DNA of 64,000 nt from Ciona savignyi (lineage: Eukaryota; Chordata; Ascidiacea; Phlebobranchia; Cionidae). The stretch spans positions 186,001 to 250,000 of the forward strand of contig CH003021.1 of the NCBI GenBank assembly GCA_000149265.1. Direction: 5' to 3'. Of this stretch, positions 24,283 to 35,245 are shown in pieces (the first letter of the stretch is position 1; every line of letters starts with the position of its first letter). The notes under the pieces were generated by a model that did not search any database, was not told the DNA's origin, and saw only the letters and a list, made by a program, of their open reading frames with translations. Made by a program: the position numbers and the translations under genes.

Positions 24283-24652
24283 CAGAGGTTCTCAAACTGT
24301 GCGTCGTTTAAAATCTTGTAGGGCGTCGCACGGCCATTGCGTTCGAAACTACACTCATTATAAGCAAATATTCATTACGAATAGACGTTGAAAAAGTAAT
24401 AAGGGTCGCAGTTTTAAATATTCTTCCAAGGTTCCACGATCTTTGTAAAAATAAACAAGCCCACACGTCACATTATATTTGAATTATGTTACATAACGGC
24501 CGGGGACGTGGCTATTGTTCTTTTATTGTATTTCATTTCTTTATTATACCACTAAATATAACTTTGGTAGCAATAGTTTAGTGACTGGTGCGTCGCAAGC
24601 TCAGCAAACTTTTGAAAAGGCGTCGCAACCAAAAAAAGTTTGAGAACAACTG
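24283..24652. mobile_element. hAT-type MITE inside duplication copy A
   Basis: Starts CAGAGGTTCTCAAACT and ends AGTTTGAGAACAACTG, the classic hAT-type terminus. Flanks CCCTAGAC and CTTTAGAC match at 6 of 8, an aged 8-bp duplication. Being in both copies, it inserted before the duplication. Confidence 0.75.
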
Positions 24653-25882
24653 CTTTAGACGATAGGAACAACTATATATAGGATTGTCAGCCGCAAAGTA
24701 AAGCTTGTATGATATTCGTTTCTTGGAAAGATGTGAGTGGTAATTTATGCTTGTTTTTGTTTTCTTTTAAAGTGGATAGTGCCAGGTTAGACAAACTGGT
24801 ACCAGTGTACAAAACTGTTTTATTAAGACTAAAAATATAAGACTAGGGATTTTGTTATTGTAGTTAAGTTAAGGTACGTTTTTGCGATTGGCTAATTGCC
24901 GCGAAAATGGTTGTCTTGCAATATTAAATGTTTGAGCGGTCAATATATCTTTCTTTTAGCGATAAAGCGTTAATCTTTTAGCCTTAAAGCGTTACTGACT
25001 CGGCGTTACTGTTACTCTGTCAGCGTTAAGTTACTGTTTATGTTGACGTTAAAAAAAATCGATCTCGCATTAAAACTTGGACGTGATTTATGATATTGTG
25101 TAAAGGAGGAAATTATTTGAACTTTTAGTTTCGTGTGTGGAATATATCGTGGAAGAAGAGTAATAATGACGTCATATTGTATACTGTTACACCTGGCAGT
25201 GCACAGTAATGTACCGTGTTGCGGAGCAACTTACTGCTTGCGGAGTACTGAGATAATGATGTCGTAATTAGCTCCTTAACAGAAAAAATCATGTGACAAA
25301 CTTATCTTAAATGTTAGTTTACTTTGCCGCCTTTGCTCGAATAAAAAAAAAACCTAAAACGGCCGCAGTGTTCGCAAATATTACTCAAGTTTAGTGGTAC
25401 ATGACCTGAGCATTGTACTGTTAAATCTATAATTGTCTTGGTAAAATGGCAATGTGTCATCACTGGCAAGCCATGATTCATTATGTGATTGTAGCAATGA
25501 ATACATTATGTGAATGTAACTTACTTTTACTTGGCATCTTTTCAACAACAACTAAGCTGTAGACATATTTAATAAAACGAGTGAGCTAATAACCTTTTAT
25601 CAAATAATTCCTTCTAAGCGGGTTTTAAATAATGACAGGTTTAAAGTTGGCTATAAGTTTGTAATAAAAAACTTTTTTTTCCGTTTCTTTACATAATTGA
25701 TATTGACAGACTAACGCAGGTTAGATAATATTTACGCAGGGAGTTTCTTCCGCAGGCTTGTGGTGTTTTACATAATATCCTGCAACTCAATCCCCTATTT
25801 TACAGATGTATGGTATGTGTTGACCTTATTTTATGAATGTATAGCATGCAAATTAAACTGAATGATTTAGTTAAATTGAGAC

Positions 25883-25986
25883 ATGAAGCTTAGTTCAATT
25901 GACTCGTGTTTACTGCTGACTGTGGTTAGTCTTACATTACTATGTTCTGTGCATTTGTATCAGCGATCCGTAGAACAGTATATGAG
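25883..25986 (+). CDS. Duplicate first coding exon of the GT31 glycosyltransferase
   Basis: ATG at 25883 opens MKLSSIDSCLLLTVVSLTLL and runs 34 codons plus two bases to a GAG|GTACGTG donor. The encoded 34 residues are identical to those of 32017-32120, and the phase (2) fits exon 2 of the gene at 33263, about 7.3 kb downstream. The peptide looks like a type II signal anchor. If transcription starts here it could make the same protein from a second promoter; if not spliced it would terminate after 52 residues. Whether it is used cannot be told from sequence. Confidence 0.6.
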
Positions 25987-26877
25987 GTACGTGAAAAAGA
26001 ATCTACCAGCAGAAACTATTGGATCTCCAATCCAAATTTGATATGCATATTTACTGAATAAAGTTTATATTCACTTTGGTATACAAAAACTTTAAAAACT
26101 TAAAATGCTAATATCTCTTGAATTTTAACTATATCATTTTTTTGTTTCCACATGGACGTAACAAAATCAATAACGTATTTTAAAAATTTCGCCCAAGCGT
26201 ATCAGCCCGAGGGCCAATTTTTCGCATTTGTGGCATTTTGTGGTTCGTATTCTTTCTAGTTTGACATCTTAGTTTTAAAAAATTCACTTTAAATTGTAAT
26301 CAAAAATAATTATAAAATCAAACTAAAAAACTTATCGAATTAAAATATCTTCAACTAACCCTACAATAAAGTATAAACATTTATTTTATGTTCGGAGGAT
26401 TTTAATACACCGAGGTTAAAATAAACCTTATACAGTATAAAGATATGATACATGTTACTTTGTGCTCATTTTTTTAATATGAAACGTTCAGAGGCATACC
26501 AGCGTGTCTCAATCTTGCTGTCAAAGCTCCAATTCTTTCCGTCACTATTACTACGTTTCCATTACTACGTTTCCATGTCCACTCTTCAGGACAAGTACTT
26601 GTCCTGAAGTGCGTCATCGCGCCTGACGGGACCACGTGACTTCAAAATTGAGGCGCAGTACTTGTCCTGACGAAGAATCGGTCAGGCGGTCCCGGAGAGG
26701 TTGCCCAGTCGAGTTCAGGCGCAGTATTATGCGCCTGAACGCACTCAACCGAAACATTTCAAACAACACGCTGCAACTGGAAATTAGTGATTTGTGCGGA
26801 GTATTGTGCAGTTCAACACTGCTAGGGTATAGGCGATGGTGATAGTTAGATTTAAAACTAAAAAGAATTTTTTTAGT

Positions 26878-27165
26878 AGCGTAGTAGATTACATCCTAAT
26901 ATGAGGTATAAGGTTTATAGACTAGGCTGTCAAGCTAAAGTCGCCAAATGGTTTAGCTTTACCAAATAGGCTAGCCTCAATTGCTTAATTAAATATTTAG
27001 AAGACGAGTAGCAGTTCATATCCTGATATGAGGCCTACAGTCAAAATGACTGGGCTGTTAAGTTAATTTAAGTCGCCTAATGGTTAAGCTTGGGCAAATA
27101 TGCTAGCCTCAATTGCTTAATTCATTTTTTAGAAGACTAGTAGCAGTTTATAGCCTGATATGCCC
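26878..27165. repeat. About two copies of a 132-bp tandem repeat
   Basis: 'ctagcctcaattgcttaatt' recurs at 26971 and 27103, and 'tagcagtt.atatcctgatatg' recurs with the same spacing. It lies inside the Harbinger element, upstream of its plus-strand gene remnant. Confidence 0.75.
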
Positions 27166-27477
27166 CCCCCGCCCAAAAAAAAACCACCGCCTGGAGTCTT
27201 GGCCCACAGCAACAGACCACCAGGACATGGAACTGGACACCCTGGCCACACCGCATGCTGAGCAATCTATCGTGCTGGATATTCCGGTAACTTGAGGAAT
27301 CCTCTGCCCCGGATATCCCAGCCACACGACATGTTGAGGAATCTTCTGCCCCGGAAACTTAAGTCATCATCACGTGCCCAGAAAACTGGAAGAATACCGG
27401 TATCAGGTACACAACAGTAGTTGTTGAAAAATTGTTCCATAGTCTGTATATAATAATACTGTTTTATTTCCAAAGGT

Positions 27478-27690
27478 ACTTCAAGACGAGCACAGCGAAG
27501 AAGGCAAAGGGCAGCAGCTGCCTTAGCGCAACAGGACCGGGAATCTAGCAATTTTGACGAAGTATTCCAACTTTTGAGAGAGTCAGAAGCAAGAAGCTCT
27601 GCGAACATTACTGCTATGGTAAATGCCATTGCACAACTTGCAGACGTGTTGACTGCATCGTTGAAAAGGCAGAATCCATCTTATGTTTAA
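27478..27690 (+). pseudogene. C-terminal exon of Harbinger accessory (Myb/SANT-like) protein
   Basis: Frame following an AG acceptor reads TSRRAQRRRQRAAAALAQQD, then an acidic-to-helical segment (FDEVFQLLRESEARSS) ending SLKRQNPSYV and a stop. A basic stretch followed by a short predicted helix at the C-terminus is typical of the DNA-binding partner encoded by Harbinger elements. The Myb/MADF domain itself was not found; a preceding open stretch at 27113-27295 may be part of the linker. Confidence 0.45.
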
Positions 27691-27905
27691 TATTGCATTC
27701 ACTATTTCGTTTTTCGTTTGTTTTTGCGTTCTGATTCTGATGTTGTGTTTTTATTCATTTCTGTCGTTTTTGCGTTCTGTTCTCTTCGGTTTCATACGTT
27801 CACTATTTTTATTCATTTCAAGTTTATTAAAAATTCAAAAACGAATAAAAACAAATCTGCATTTCAATGAAAAAATAATCCGCAATGATTTGGCGTATAT
27901 GACTG

Positions 27906-28998
27906 TCAGCACTTGGCTGCGGCGAAGAACTTTGAGGAACAGGCGTTGCAACAAGCTGTAATAATGTATGAAGCTCCTTCTGCATCAACATGTAATTGCC
28001 TTTTTAAAATCCGCCACCTGGCTTTCAACCTCCCAAAGGCATTCTCCACAACTATTCTCTCACTGCTGTGATGATGGTTAAAATTTTCAGTTAGAGTAGA
28101 ACCGGTGTAGGGCCTCATCAGCCATGGTAATAATGAATATGCGGAATCACCAACAATCATCACTTGAATTTCGTTGTTGTTGTTGGTATGGTTCCCTGTA
28201 TGATATAATTCAAGTTTTACATCACTAGGAAACTAAATTAACTGACATGAATACATACCGTTGGAAGGCTGGTAGCATTTTCTATACAAATTGGACGATT
28301 TAAGCACCGATGCATCATGTACACTGCTGGGCATTTTGACAGATATGTCTCTGAATCTAAGAAATATGGGCAACATGAATATAAATGTATGATACATCAT
28401 TCAATATTTCTGCTTGTATTATGGATATGACATCCATCAATATATTTGGTGATATTGGTTTCAATGCATTGCGCCTCGTTGGAATCTGGGAGGTATGTAT
28501 ATAAACTGCACTTTTTGCAGTGCTCGACAAAACCTAAAATGAAAATTCATGGGTAGGCTACATACAGTACATCACACATAACTATATACAAAAAAAGGGT
28601 TTATAGGTTACCTGTGAAGACACCGATGGACTGATGTTTTCCAGTCAGAGTCATTAAAATTCTTTACAATTGTGTCCCATCTGTCTGTTGACCTGTAATT
28701 CAATTATCTGTTATGTACACTACACAGTAGGTCTAGCCTACACTCAGTACACTGTACAATAACAATCAAAAATGGAGTTCATCAATGTACACATAAAACA
28801 TTATTCTCAGTACCGGTAATCCTATATGGCCTAATCGCATTAATGTTAATATGGTATGCACACAAGACAACAGCAGATTGGTCAATTTACCTTTGTAGCA
28901 TCCAGAAATCTCTTTTTTTGTGAGGCCTAGGGACATGTTTGCCCAAAATTCTTTGTTGCAAGTGCAACTGCTTCTACAGATAATTCAGTTCTCGGCAT
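27906..28998 (-). pseudogene. Harbinger (PIF/HARBI1-like) DDE transposase, broken
   Basis: Minus-strand blocks in order: MPRTELSVEAVALA from 28998, then after a frame change NKEFWANMSLGLTKKEISG (about 28955-28895); RWDTIVKNFNDSDWK (about 28690-28620); RDISVKMPSSVHDASVL (about 28345-28285); and GDSAYSLLPWLMRPY through VVENAFGRLKARWRIL (28154-27990), which ends near 27906. GDSAY carries the second catalytic Asp, VVENAFGRLKARW the catalytic Glu. The first Asp block was not recognised. The frame changes between blocks show a dead copy. Confidence 0.75.
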
Positions 28999-29204
28999 TT
29001 TTTGTTTTTTTAGGCCATAAACATGTAACAGTTAGATCTATCAACACAACACACAGCAGACTCAAAATGCATTCTTCCCTGCGACGCGCTTGAGTGATCA
29101 CGGTGCGCCTGAAAAGTGGACTAAGCGGACATGGAAACGCGAGGGGTTTTGCGCCTGATCGGTCAGGCGGTCTATTCCAACAGGCTATGCTTTCAGGCGC
29201 AGTA

Positions 29205-29660
29205 CACAAAGCTGACCAAGCAAACATTGTCTTTAAGATATTTACTTTAATTAGAGATACTAGAATTTACATGCAACATGGACAAAAATGTTAAAAATTG
29301 AAATTAAAGGTTAGAATAGGATGTACATAGTATGGATATTCATAGCAAATTTACAGAGCGGTTGTCAGAAGTTTACAGAACCTGTTACAAAATGGGCTAT
29401 ATTAGACGCGTGTAAATGTGGTACAGTCCAAATAAGTGTATCCCAATATTATCTTAAATTAATTTATTAAATATTAAATTAGCGGAGATTAAAAGTAAAG
29501 CATATACCTTAATATCGAAGATTAATAATATTTGCCATTCAAATAAAGGAATTGGAAAAATGCGGGTCATCTTTAACTTCTGCCGCCGTAACTCATTCTT
29601 TTGAACAACCGATGGCAGTGGTAGTATTATGACAAAAAAGGTGTATTTGTATTTCTAAGA
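29205..29660. other. Right flank of duplication copy A after the Harbinger insertion
   Basis: The first about 50 bp match the right end of copy B (32628-32680: 'attgtctttaa..at..ttactt.aattagagata'). After that no match and no gene is visible before copy B begins near 29661. Confidence 0.55.
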
Positions 29661-30299
29661 CGGACATTTTCTTGTATTATGTGTCAATTCTGTACAAAAG
29701 GTTCTTAGTACGAATGTTTGTTTTTTAAAAAGGCCCTTGTTTAGATAGAATCGACCAAATTGTGCCATATTGCGTGTTTTAATGATCAGATATCCTGATC
29801 GAGTGCCGGAAAAGATTCTGCCGGTTTATATATAAAGCAATTCATGTGTACACACAATGCTGGAAACTCACACTGCTAAAACGTTCTACACGTGATTTAA
29901 ACGTTGAAAAATTCTACAATAAATTAAACGACTGCCCAACAAGTTTTCAGACTTTAATGGTAAATACTTCTTCCATCGCAACAAAACGTTTTGGTAGATT
30001 ACAACCCCCGAAGCTAAATACTAATTTTAGTTTAGAACATCTTTTTACAACGAGAGATGCCATTTCAACATTTGGCATGCATAAGCAAATTCAATATTCG
30101 TCATAGAAATTACGGGTTCCCTTCGATTTCGAAGGAAACAAAAGGTTGTCTTTGCTTTGTCTCATAGAGAGGATAGTCACGTACACGTCTATTGCTTGTA
30201 TGTTATCAGAGCACGAATTCGTTATCAAGATGTTAGACCTGTGTTGCAGAGATTTCAGAAAGACAAAATGGAAACGATAACAGCCAGTTTGCCCTAGAC

Positions 30300-30670
30300 C
30301 AGAGGTTCTCAAACTGTGCGTCGTTTAAAATCTTGTAGGGCGTCGCACGGCCATTGCGTTCGAAACTACACTCACTTATAAGCAAATATTCATTACGAAT
30401 AGACGTTGAAAAAGTAATAAGGGTCGCAGTTTTAAATATTCTTCCAAGGTTCCACGATCTTTGTAAAAATAAACAAACCCCACACGTCACATTATATTTG
30501 AATTACGTTACTAACGGCCGGGGACGTGGCTATTGTTCTTTTATTGTATTTCATTTCTTTATTATACCACTAAATATAACTTTGGTAGCAATAGTTTAGT
30601 GACTGGTGCGTCGCAAGCTCAGCAAACTTTTGAAAAGGCGTCGCAACCAAAAAAAGTTTGAGAACAACTG
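30300..30670. mobile_element. hAT-type MITE inside duplication copy B
   Basis: Same element as 24283-24652, same ends (CAGAGGTTCTCAAACT / AGTTTGAGAACAACTG) and same aged flanks (CCCTAGAC / CTTTAGAC). Confidence 0.75.
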
Positions 30671-31029
30671 CTTTAGACGATAGGAACAACTATATATAGG
30701 ATTGTCAGCCGCAAAGTAAAGCTTGTATGATATTCGTTTCTTGGAAAGATGTGAGTGGTAATTTATGCTTGTTTTTGTTTTCTTTTAAAGTGGATAGTGC
30801 CAGGTTAGACAAACTGGTACCAGTGTACAAAACTGTTTTATTAAGACTAAAAATATAAGACTAGGGATTTTGTTATTGTAGTTAAGTTAAGGTACGTTTT
30901 TGCGATTGGTTAATTGCGGCGGACAAATGGTTGTCTTGCAATATTAAATTGTTTTTGACCTTAACTGTTTGAGCGGTCAAGATACTTTTTTTTAGCAATA
31001 AAGCGTTAAATTTTAGCCTTAAAGCGTTA

Positions 31030-31148
31030 NNNNNNNNNNNNNNNNNNNNNNNNNNNNNNNNNNNNNNNNNNNNNNNNNNNNNNNNNNNNNNNNNNNNNNN
31101 NNNNNNNNNNNNNNNNNNNNNNNNNNNNNNNNNNNNNNNNNNNNNNNN
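31030..31148. other. Assembly gap (119 N)
   Basis: Unknown bases inside duplication copy B, at a place where copy A has short repeats of 'agcgttac' type. The gap is probably caused by local repeats or by confusion between the two copies. Confidence 0.95.
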
Positions 31149-32016
31149 GGCCTTAAAGCTTACTCTGTCAGCGTTAAGTTACTGTTAATGTTGACGTTAA
31201 ACAAATTCGATCTACATTAAAACTGGGACGTGATTTATGATATTGTGTAAAGGAGGAAATTATTTGAACTTTCGTGTGTGGAATATATCGTGGGAGTAAT
31301 AATGACGTCATATTGTATACAGTTACACCTGGCAGTTCACAGTAATGTGCCGTGTTGCGGAGAAACTTACTGCTTGCGGAGTACTGAGATAATGATGTCG
31401 TAATTAGCTCCTTAACAGAAAAAATCATGTGACAAACTTATCTTAAATGTTAGTTTACTTTGCCGCCTTTGCTCGAATAAAAAAAAAACCTAAAACGGCC
31501 GCAGTGTTCGCAAATATTACTGAAGTTTAGTGGTACATGACCTGAGCATTGTACTGTTAAATCTATAATTGTCTTGGTAAAATGGCAATGTGTCATCACT
31601 GGCAAGCCATGATTCATTATGTGATTGTAGTAATGATTTCATTATGCGAATGTAACTTCCTTTTACTTGGCAATTTTTCAACAACAACTGAGCTGTAGAC
31701 ATATTTAATAAAACGAGTGAGCTAATAACCTTTTATCAAATAATTCCTTCTAAGCGGGTTTTAAATAATGACAGGTTTAAAGTTGGCTATAAGTTTGTAA
31801 TAAAAAACATTTTTTCCGTTTTTTACATAATTGATATTGACAGACTAACGCAGGTTAGATAATATTTACGCAGGGAGTTTCTTCGGCAGGCTTGTGGTGT
31901 TTTACATAATATCCTGCAACTCAATCCCCTATTTTACAGACGTATGATATGTGTTGACCTTATTTTATGAACGTATAGCATGCAAATTGAACTGAATGAT
32001 TTAGTTAAATTGAGAC

Positions 32017-35000
32017 ATGAAGCTTAGTTCAATTGACTCGTGTTTACTGCTGACTGTGGTTAGTCTCACATTACTATGTTCTGTGCATTTGTATCAGCGA
32101 TCCGTGGAACAGTATATGAGGTACGTGAATAAGAATCTACCAGCAGAAACTATTGGATCTCCAATCCAAATTTGATATGCATATTTACTGAATAAAGTAT
32201 TCATTTACGTTATTGGTACCGTATACAAAAACTTTAAAAACCTAAAAGGCTAATATCTCTTGAATTTTAACTTCATCATTTTTTTCGTTTCCACATGGAC
32301 GTAACAAGATCAATAACGTATTTTAAAAATTTCGCCCGAGCATATAAGCCCGAGGGCCAATTTTCCGCATTTGTGGCATTTTGTGGTTGGTATATTTTCT
32401 AGTGTGACATCTTTAAAAATAAAGATGGCACTTTAAATTGTAATGTAAAAAAGAAGTATAAAATAAAACTAAAAAACTTCTAATTAAACATCCCGACTAA
32501 CCCTACAATATAACAAGTATAAACAGTTATTTCATATTCGGAGGATTTTAATACACCGAGGTAAAAAAAAACTTTTACAGTGTAAAAACCAATTCTTCTC
32601 GTCACAATTCTGTAACCTGTTTTAGCTGACAAAGCATGTATTGTCTTTAAAATAATTACTTAAATTAGAGATACATTAAAAGTACAGAACTATATATTAC
32701 GGATACAAAAACATTATATTTTTTAGAAATAAATTATTTTTCTTGAAAGCATCTTAAATTTGTAAAAATATGTGCCTTCGTTTATATTTGTTGGTAATTA
32801 TTTTTGTTTATTCTAAACTCTCCCCTACTTTCTGACAAGGTGTAAATCCAAGTGTAGAAGTTTCAGTATGCATAAAATGTTGCTTGTCATTCAGAGTTTA
32901 AAATAACGGGTATTCATAAACTTACCGAAGTTAACCAATGAAATATTTACCAAATTCTGACCAAAGAAAGCCAAATAATTCACACGCATCTTAACTTTTA
33001 CGATTAAAATGGACAAAAACAATATGTATTTTTTGTAAGTGGACTGGGTAACGATTACCCAAATATGCTTAGCAGGATGGACAAAGAAGTGCTATATTTC
33101 TTGGCTATCTCTAAACAGAATATCAGTTATATAAAACTGATTTTTTGTATTTACTAAGTGATTTTTTTCTGAAAACATTTTTCGTCCTGGCGCATATAAG
33201 CTCAGACGGTTTGATCTGTTTTGGGTCGAAACAAACAAGGATGACAAAACCACATTTTACAGTTACTACAGACGAAAGATTGTGGTAGACTCTGAAACAA
33301 TACAACTCACGACCGAGAGCGCAAATTTGGAAGCGAATTTGGTTGGAAACTTCTACTTATCAGAACCACGAAAAATTTTAATGAATTTGTGTCATATGGA
33401 CGAGTGCTCAAAACATAAAGGTATTTTGGTTCATAGATAAGTTATCCAAAGTCTCGCGCAAGCGATACTTAATGCGTGGTTGTATTGTAGACTATAGACA
33501 CTGTAAGATAAAATTTATCAACTACAGATTACATTGTTTTTGCCTTATTGAGGTACTTATACCTTAATTAGTCGGCAACAGAGTTACCAAACTGTTTCTG
33601 TTTTATTTACTCCCTTTAGCGAATGACACTGGAGACCGGGCTGATTAATCAAACTACTACCGAGTAGGACGGTTTTCCGAGGCGCCAGACTGTTGCTATT
33701 CCAATTGTCAAATTACGAAAGAAAAATAATTCTACTAAACATAGAGAAGTGGGAAATTCTTACCTTTTTTTCTATCAACAGTCGATTTTTTGGGTGTTAG
33801 TGTTAAGCCAACTCTAGGGCCGGGAGAGGTGAATATAGGTCCCGTTTATACCCTAATGAATAAAGTATAAGAAAAATTGTCTTACCTTATTCAAATAGAA
33901 TCAACAGTCGAAATTTCGGCGATTTCACTGTGTTTCTTAATATTACAAATTGCCATAATTAAAAATTTATTCTCAGCTCACCGCTGGAGAATGATCATGT
34001 TCGTGAAATCATCAGTCGGTAACACCCGCCAGAGGGAGTTGATTCGAAAAACCTGGGGATCCCTCAGTCGCATCAACGGGGGACGCATGGACACAGTATT
34101 CGTGCTTGGCATGCCAACCAACTCAAAAGTTCAGAATTTGATCCGTGATGAAATCGAGCGCTACTCAGATATTCTGCAATATAACGGATCTGACGCTTAT
34201 CGGTATGTTGGTAATTCAAATCATTAATTGTCTTTAATGCATCTTGTTAATGTGTCCCTTCACTATCGCCTTGCCTACAACTGACCGACAAGATGCACGG
34301 CTTGACCACCACACTGGTGTTTGTCCGTAGATATCTTCTTTAACAACAGTCTTGCTCCAAACCATTCGGTAATATTTGCATCTGTCCATAAAGAGTTAAA
34401 TCTAACCGCACGCTTCGGTGCGTAGAACGTTTTCACGAACACGTACTGTTGAATTCACACACAAATTTTCACCCTGGCAGATGGATGGTTGTTTCTACTA
34501 TAGATTAGCGTACCAGCTCACTTTCTTTATTATAATTAAACAAACACACATTTAACTGTGCTTCATACAAGTCTGCCACTCGTCACACCGATGACATCTT
34601 TAATGTAATAGAATAACGGTTTCTATTTAAGACGTATCAGTTAGTGTGTATATTTTACTTCAAAACACTTTTAATGCTCATTTCAGAGATATACCACAAA
34701 AGACATTAGCTGGAATGCAATGGGCCTCTGAAAATTTAAAAGATGGAGATTTTTACTCGTCTGTGGACGATGACTTCCAAATCAACATGAAAGAATTTCA
34801 AGAGGCCATCGATTTATATTCCAACATAACTGCAGAATCAGACTGGCCTGAGTTCCCTATTATATGCGGTTTTGTTTTGGGCGACAGAGAAGCCCCTATG
34901 AGAGGCAATGGTATAAAATGGGGGGTATCAAAAGACGAATACAGATGGCCACGGTATCCACCGTTTTGCCATGGTGGATTTTACACTACAAGTGTAAGGG

Positions 35001-35245
35001 TGATCAAGCAATTATACAACGAATCGAGGTCAGTCGCGTTAATGAGACTTGACGATGTCTGGATCACCGGCATTTTAAGGCGAAAACTTGGCATGCCGGA
35101 CGAAATGATTGTTGCGCCGAAAGCATATTATGCTGTTCACCATGCGAACCCGGAAAAAATTATTGATAATTTTAAAGATTTGTTAAACAGACTGGGTACG
35201 GAGAACACATGCCGTTGCTTTGTAGATGAAATTCCTGAAACGTAA
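32017..35245 (+). CDS. GT31 beta-1,3-glycosyltransferase (B3GALT/B3GNT-like)
   Basis: Four exons in matching phase: 32017-32120, 33263-33420, 33977-34202, 34687-35245; 1047 nt, 348 aa. Residues about 8-25 are a signal-anchor helix, so this is a type II Golgi membrane enzyme with a short cytoplasmic tail and a stem. Family motifs follow in order: TRQRELIRKTWGS; FVLGMP; the sugar-nucleotide binding DxD as VDDDFQIN (189-196); WPRYPPFCHGGFYTTS; and RLDDVWITG for the usual EDVxxG. Several cysteines near the end (CRCF) are typical. It should transfer Gal or GlcNAc in beta-1,3 linkage to a glycan acceptor; which sugar cannot be told. The first exon lies in a duplicated segment and has a twin at 25883-25986. 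The stop TAA overlaps a GTAAGC that could act as a donor, so a further exon is not excluded. Confidence 0.9.

Larger units (their letters stand above)
23638..26553. repeat. Segmental duplication, left copy (A)
   Basis: Nearly base-for-base the same as 29661-32610, in the same orientation, with small indels. Shared landmarks: 'ccggtttatatataaagcaa' (about 23803 and 29822), a hAT-type MITE (24283-24652 and 30300-30670), an identical 34-codon first exon (25883-25986 and 32017-32120) and 'ggaggattttaatacaccgagg' near the right ends. The right flank of copy A is interrupted by a PIF/Harbinger element; matching sequence resumes at about 29205 ('gctgaccaagcaaac' against 'gctgacaaagcatg' at 32629). 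Confidence 0.9.
26553..29205. mobile_element. PIF/Harbinger-type DNA transposon, decayed
   Basis: Interrupts homology between the two duplication copies, which sets rough boundaries. It holds fragments of a Harbinger transposase on the minus strand (27906-28998) and the C-terminal part of a second, plus-strand protein (27478-27690), the two-gene layout of this superfamily. The left end has a 15-bp tandem repeat (TTACTACGTTTCCA) and perfect palindromes at 26585-26608 and 26715-26740 (TTCAGGCGCA..TGCGCCTGAA); the right end repeats 'ggtcaggcggtc' and 'ttcaggcgcagta'. Exact termini and the 3-bp target duplication were not resolved. Confidence 0.8.
29661..32680. repeat. Segmental duplication, right copy (B)
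   Basis: Second copy of the 23638-26553 segment, ending beside the GT31 gene whose first exon it contains. It includes the run of N at 31030-31148. Open frames in both strands are equally intact in both copies, which reflects the copying rather than selection. Assuming the gene is ancestral here, B is the original. Confidence 0.9.

Noticed and set aside
24074-24295. Protein-coding gene conserved between 24074-24295 and 30091-30312 (and the plus-strand frames opposite)
   Set aside because: Identity comes from the recent segmental duplication; both strands are equally open and the frames run into the hAT-type MITE.
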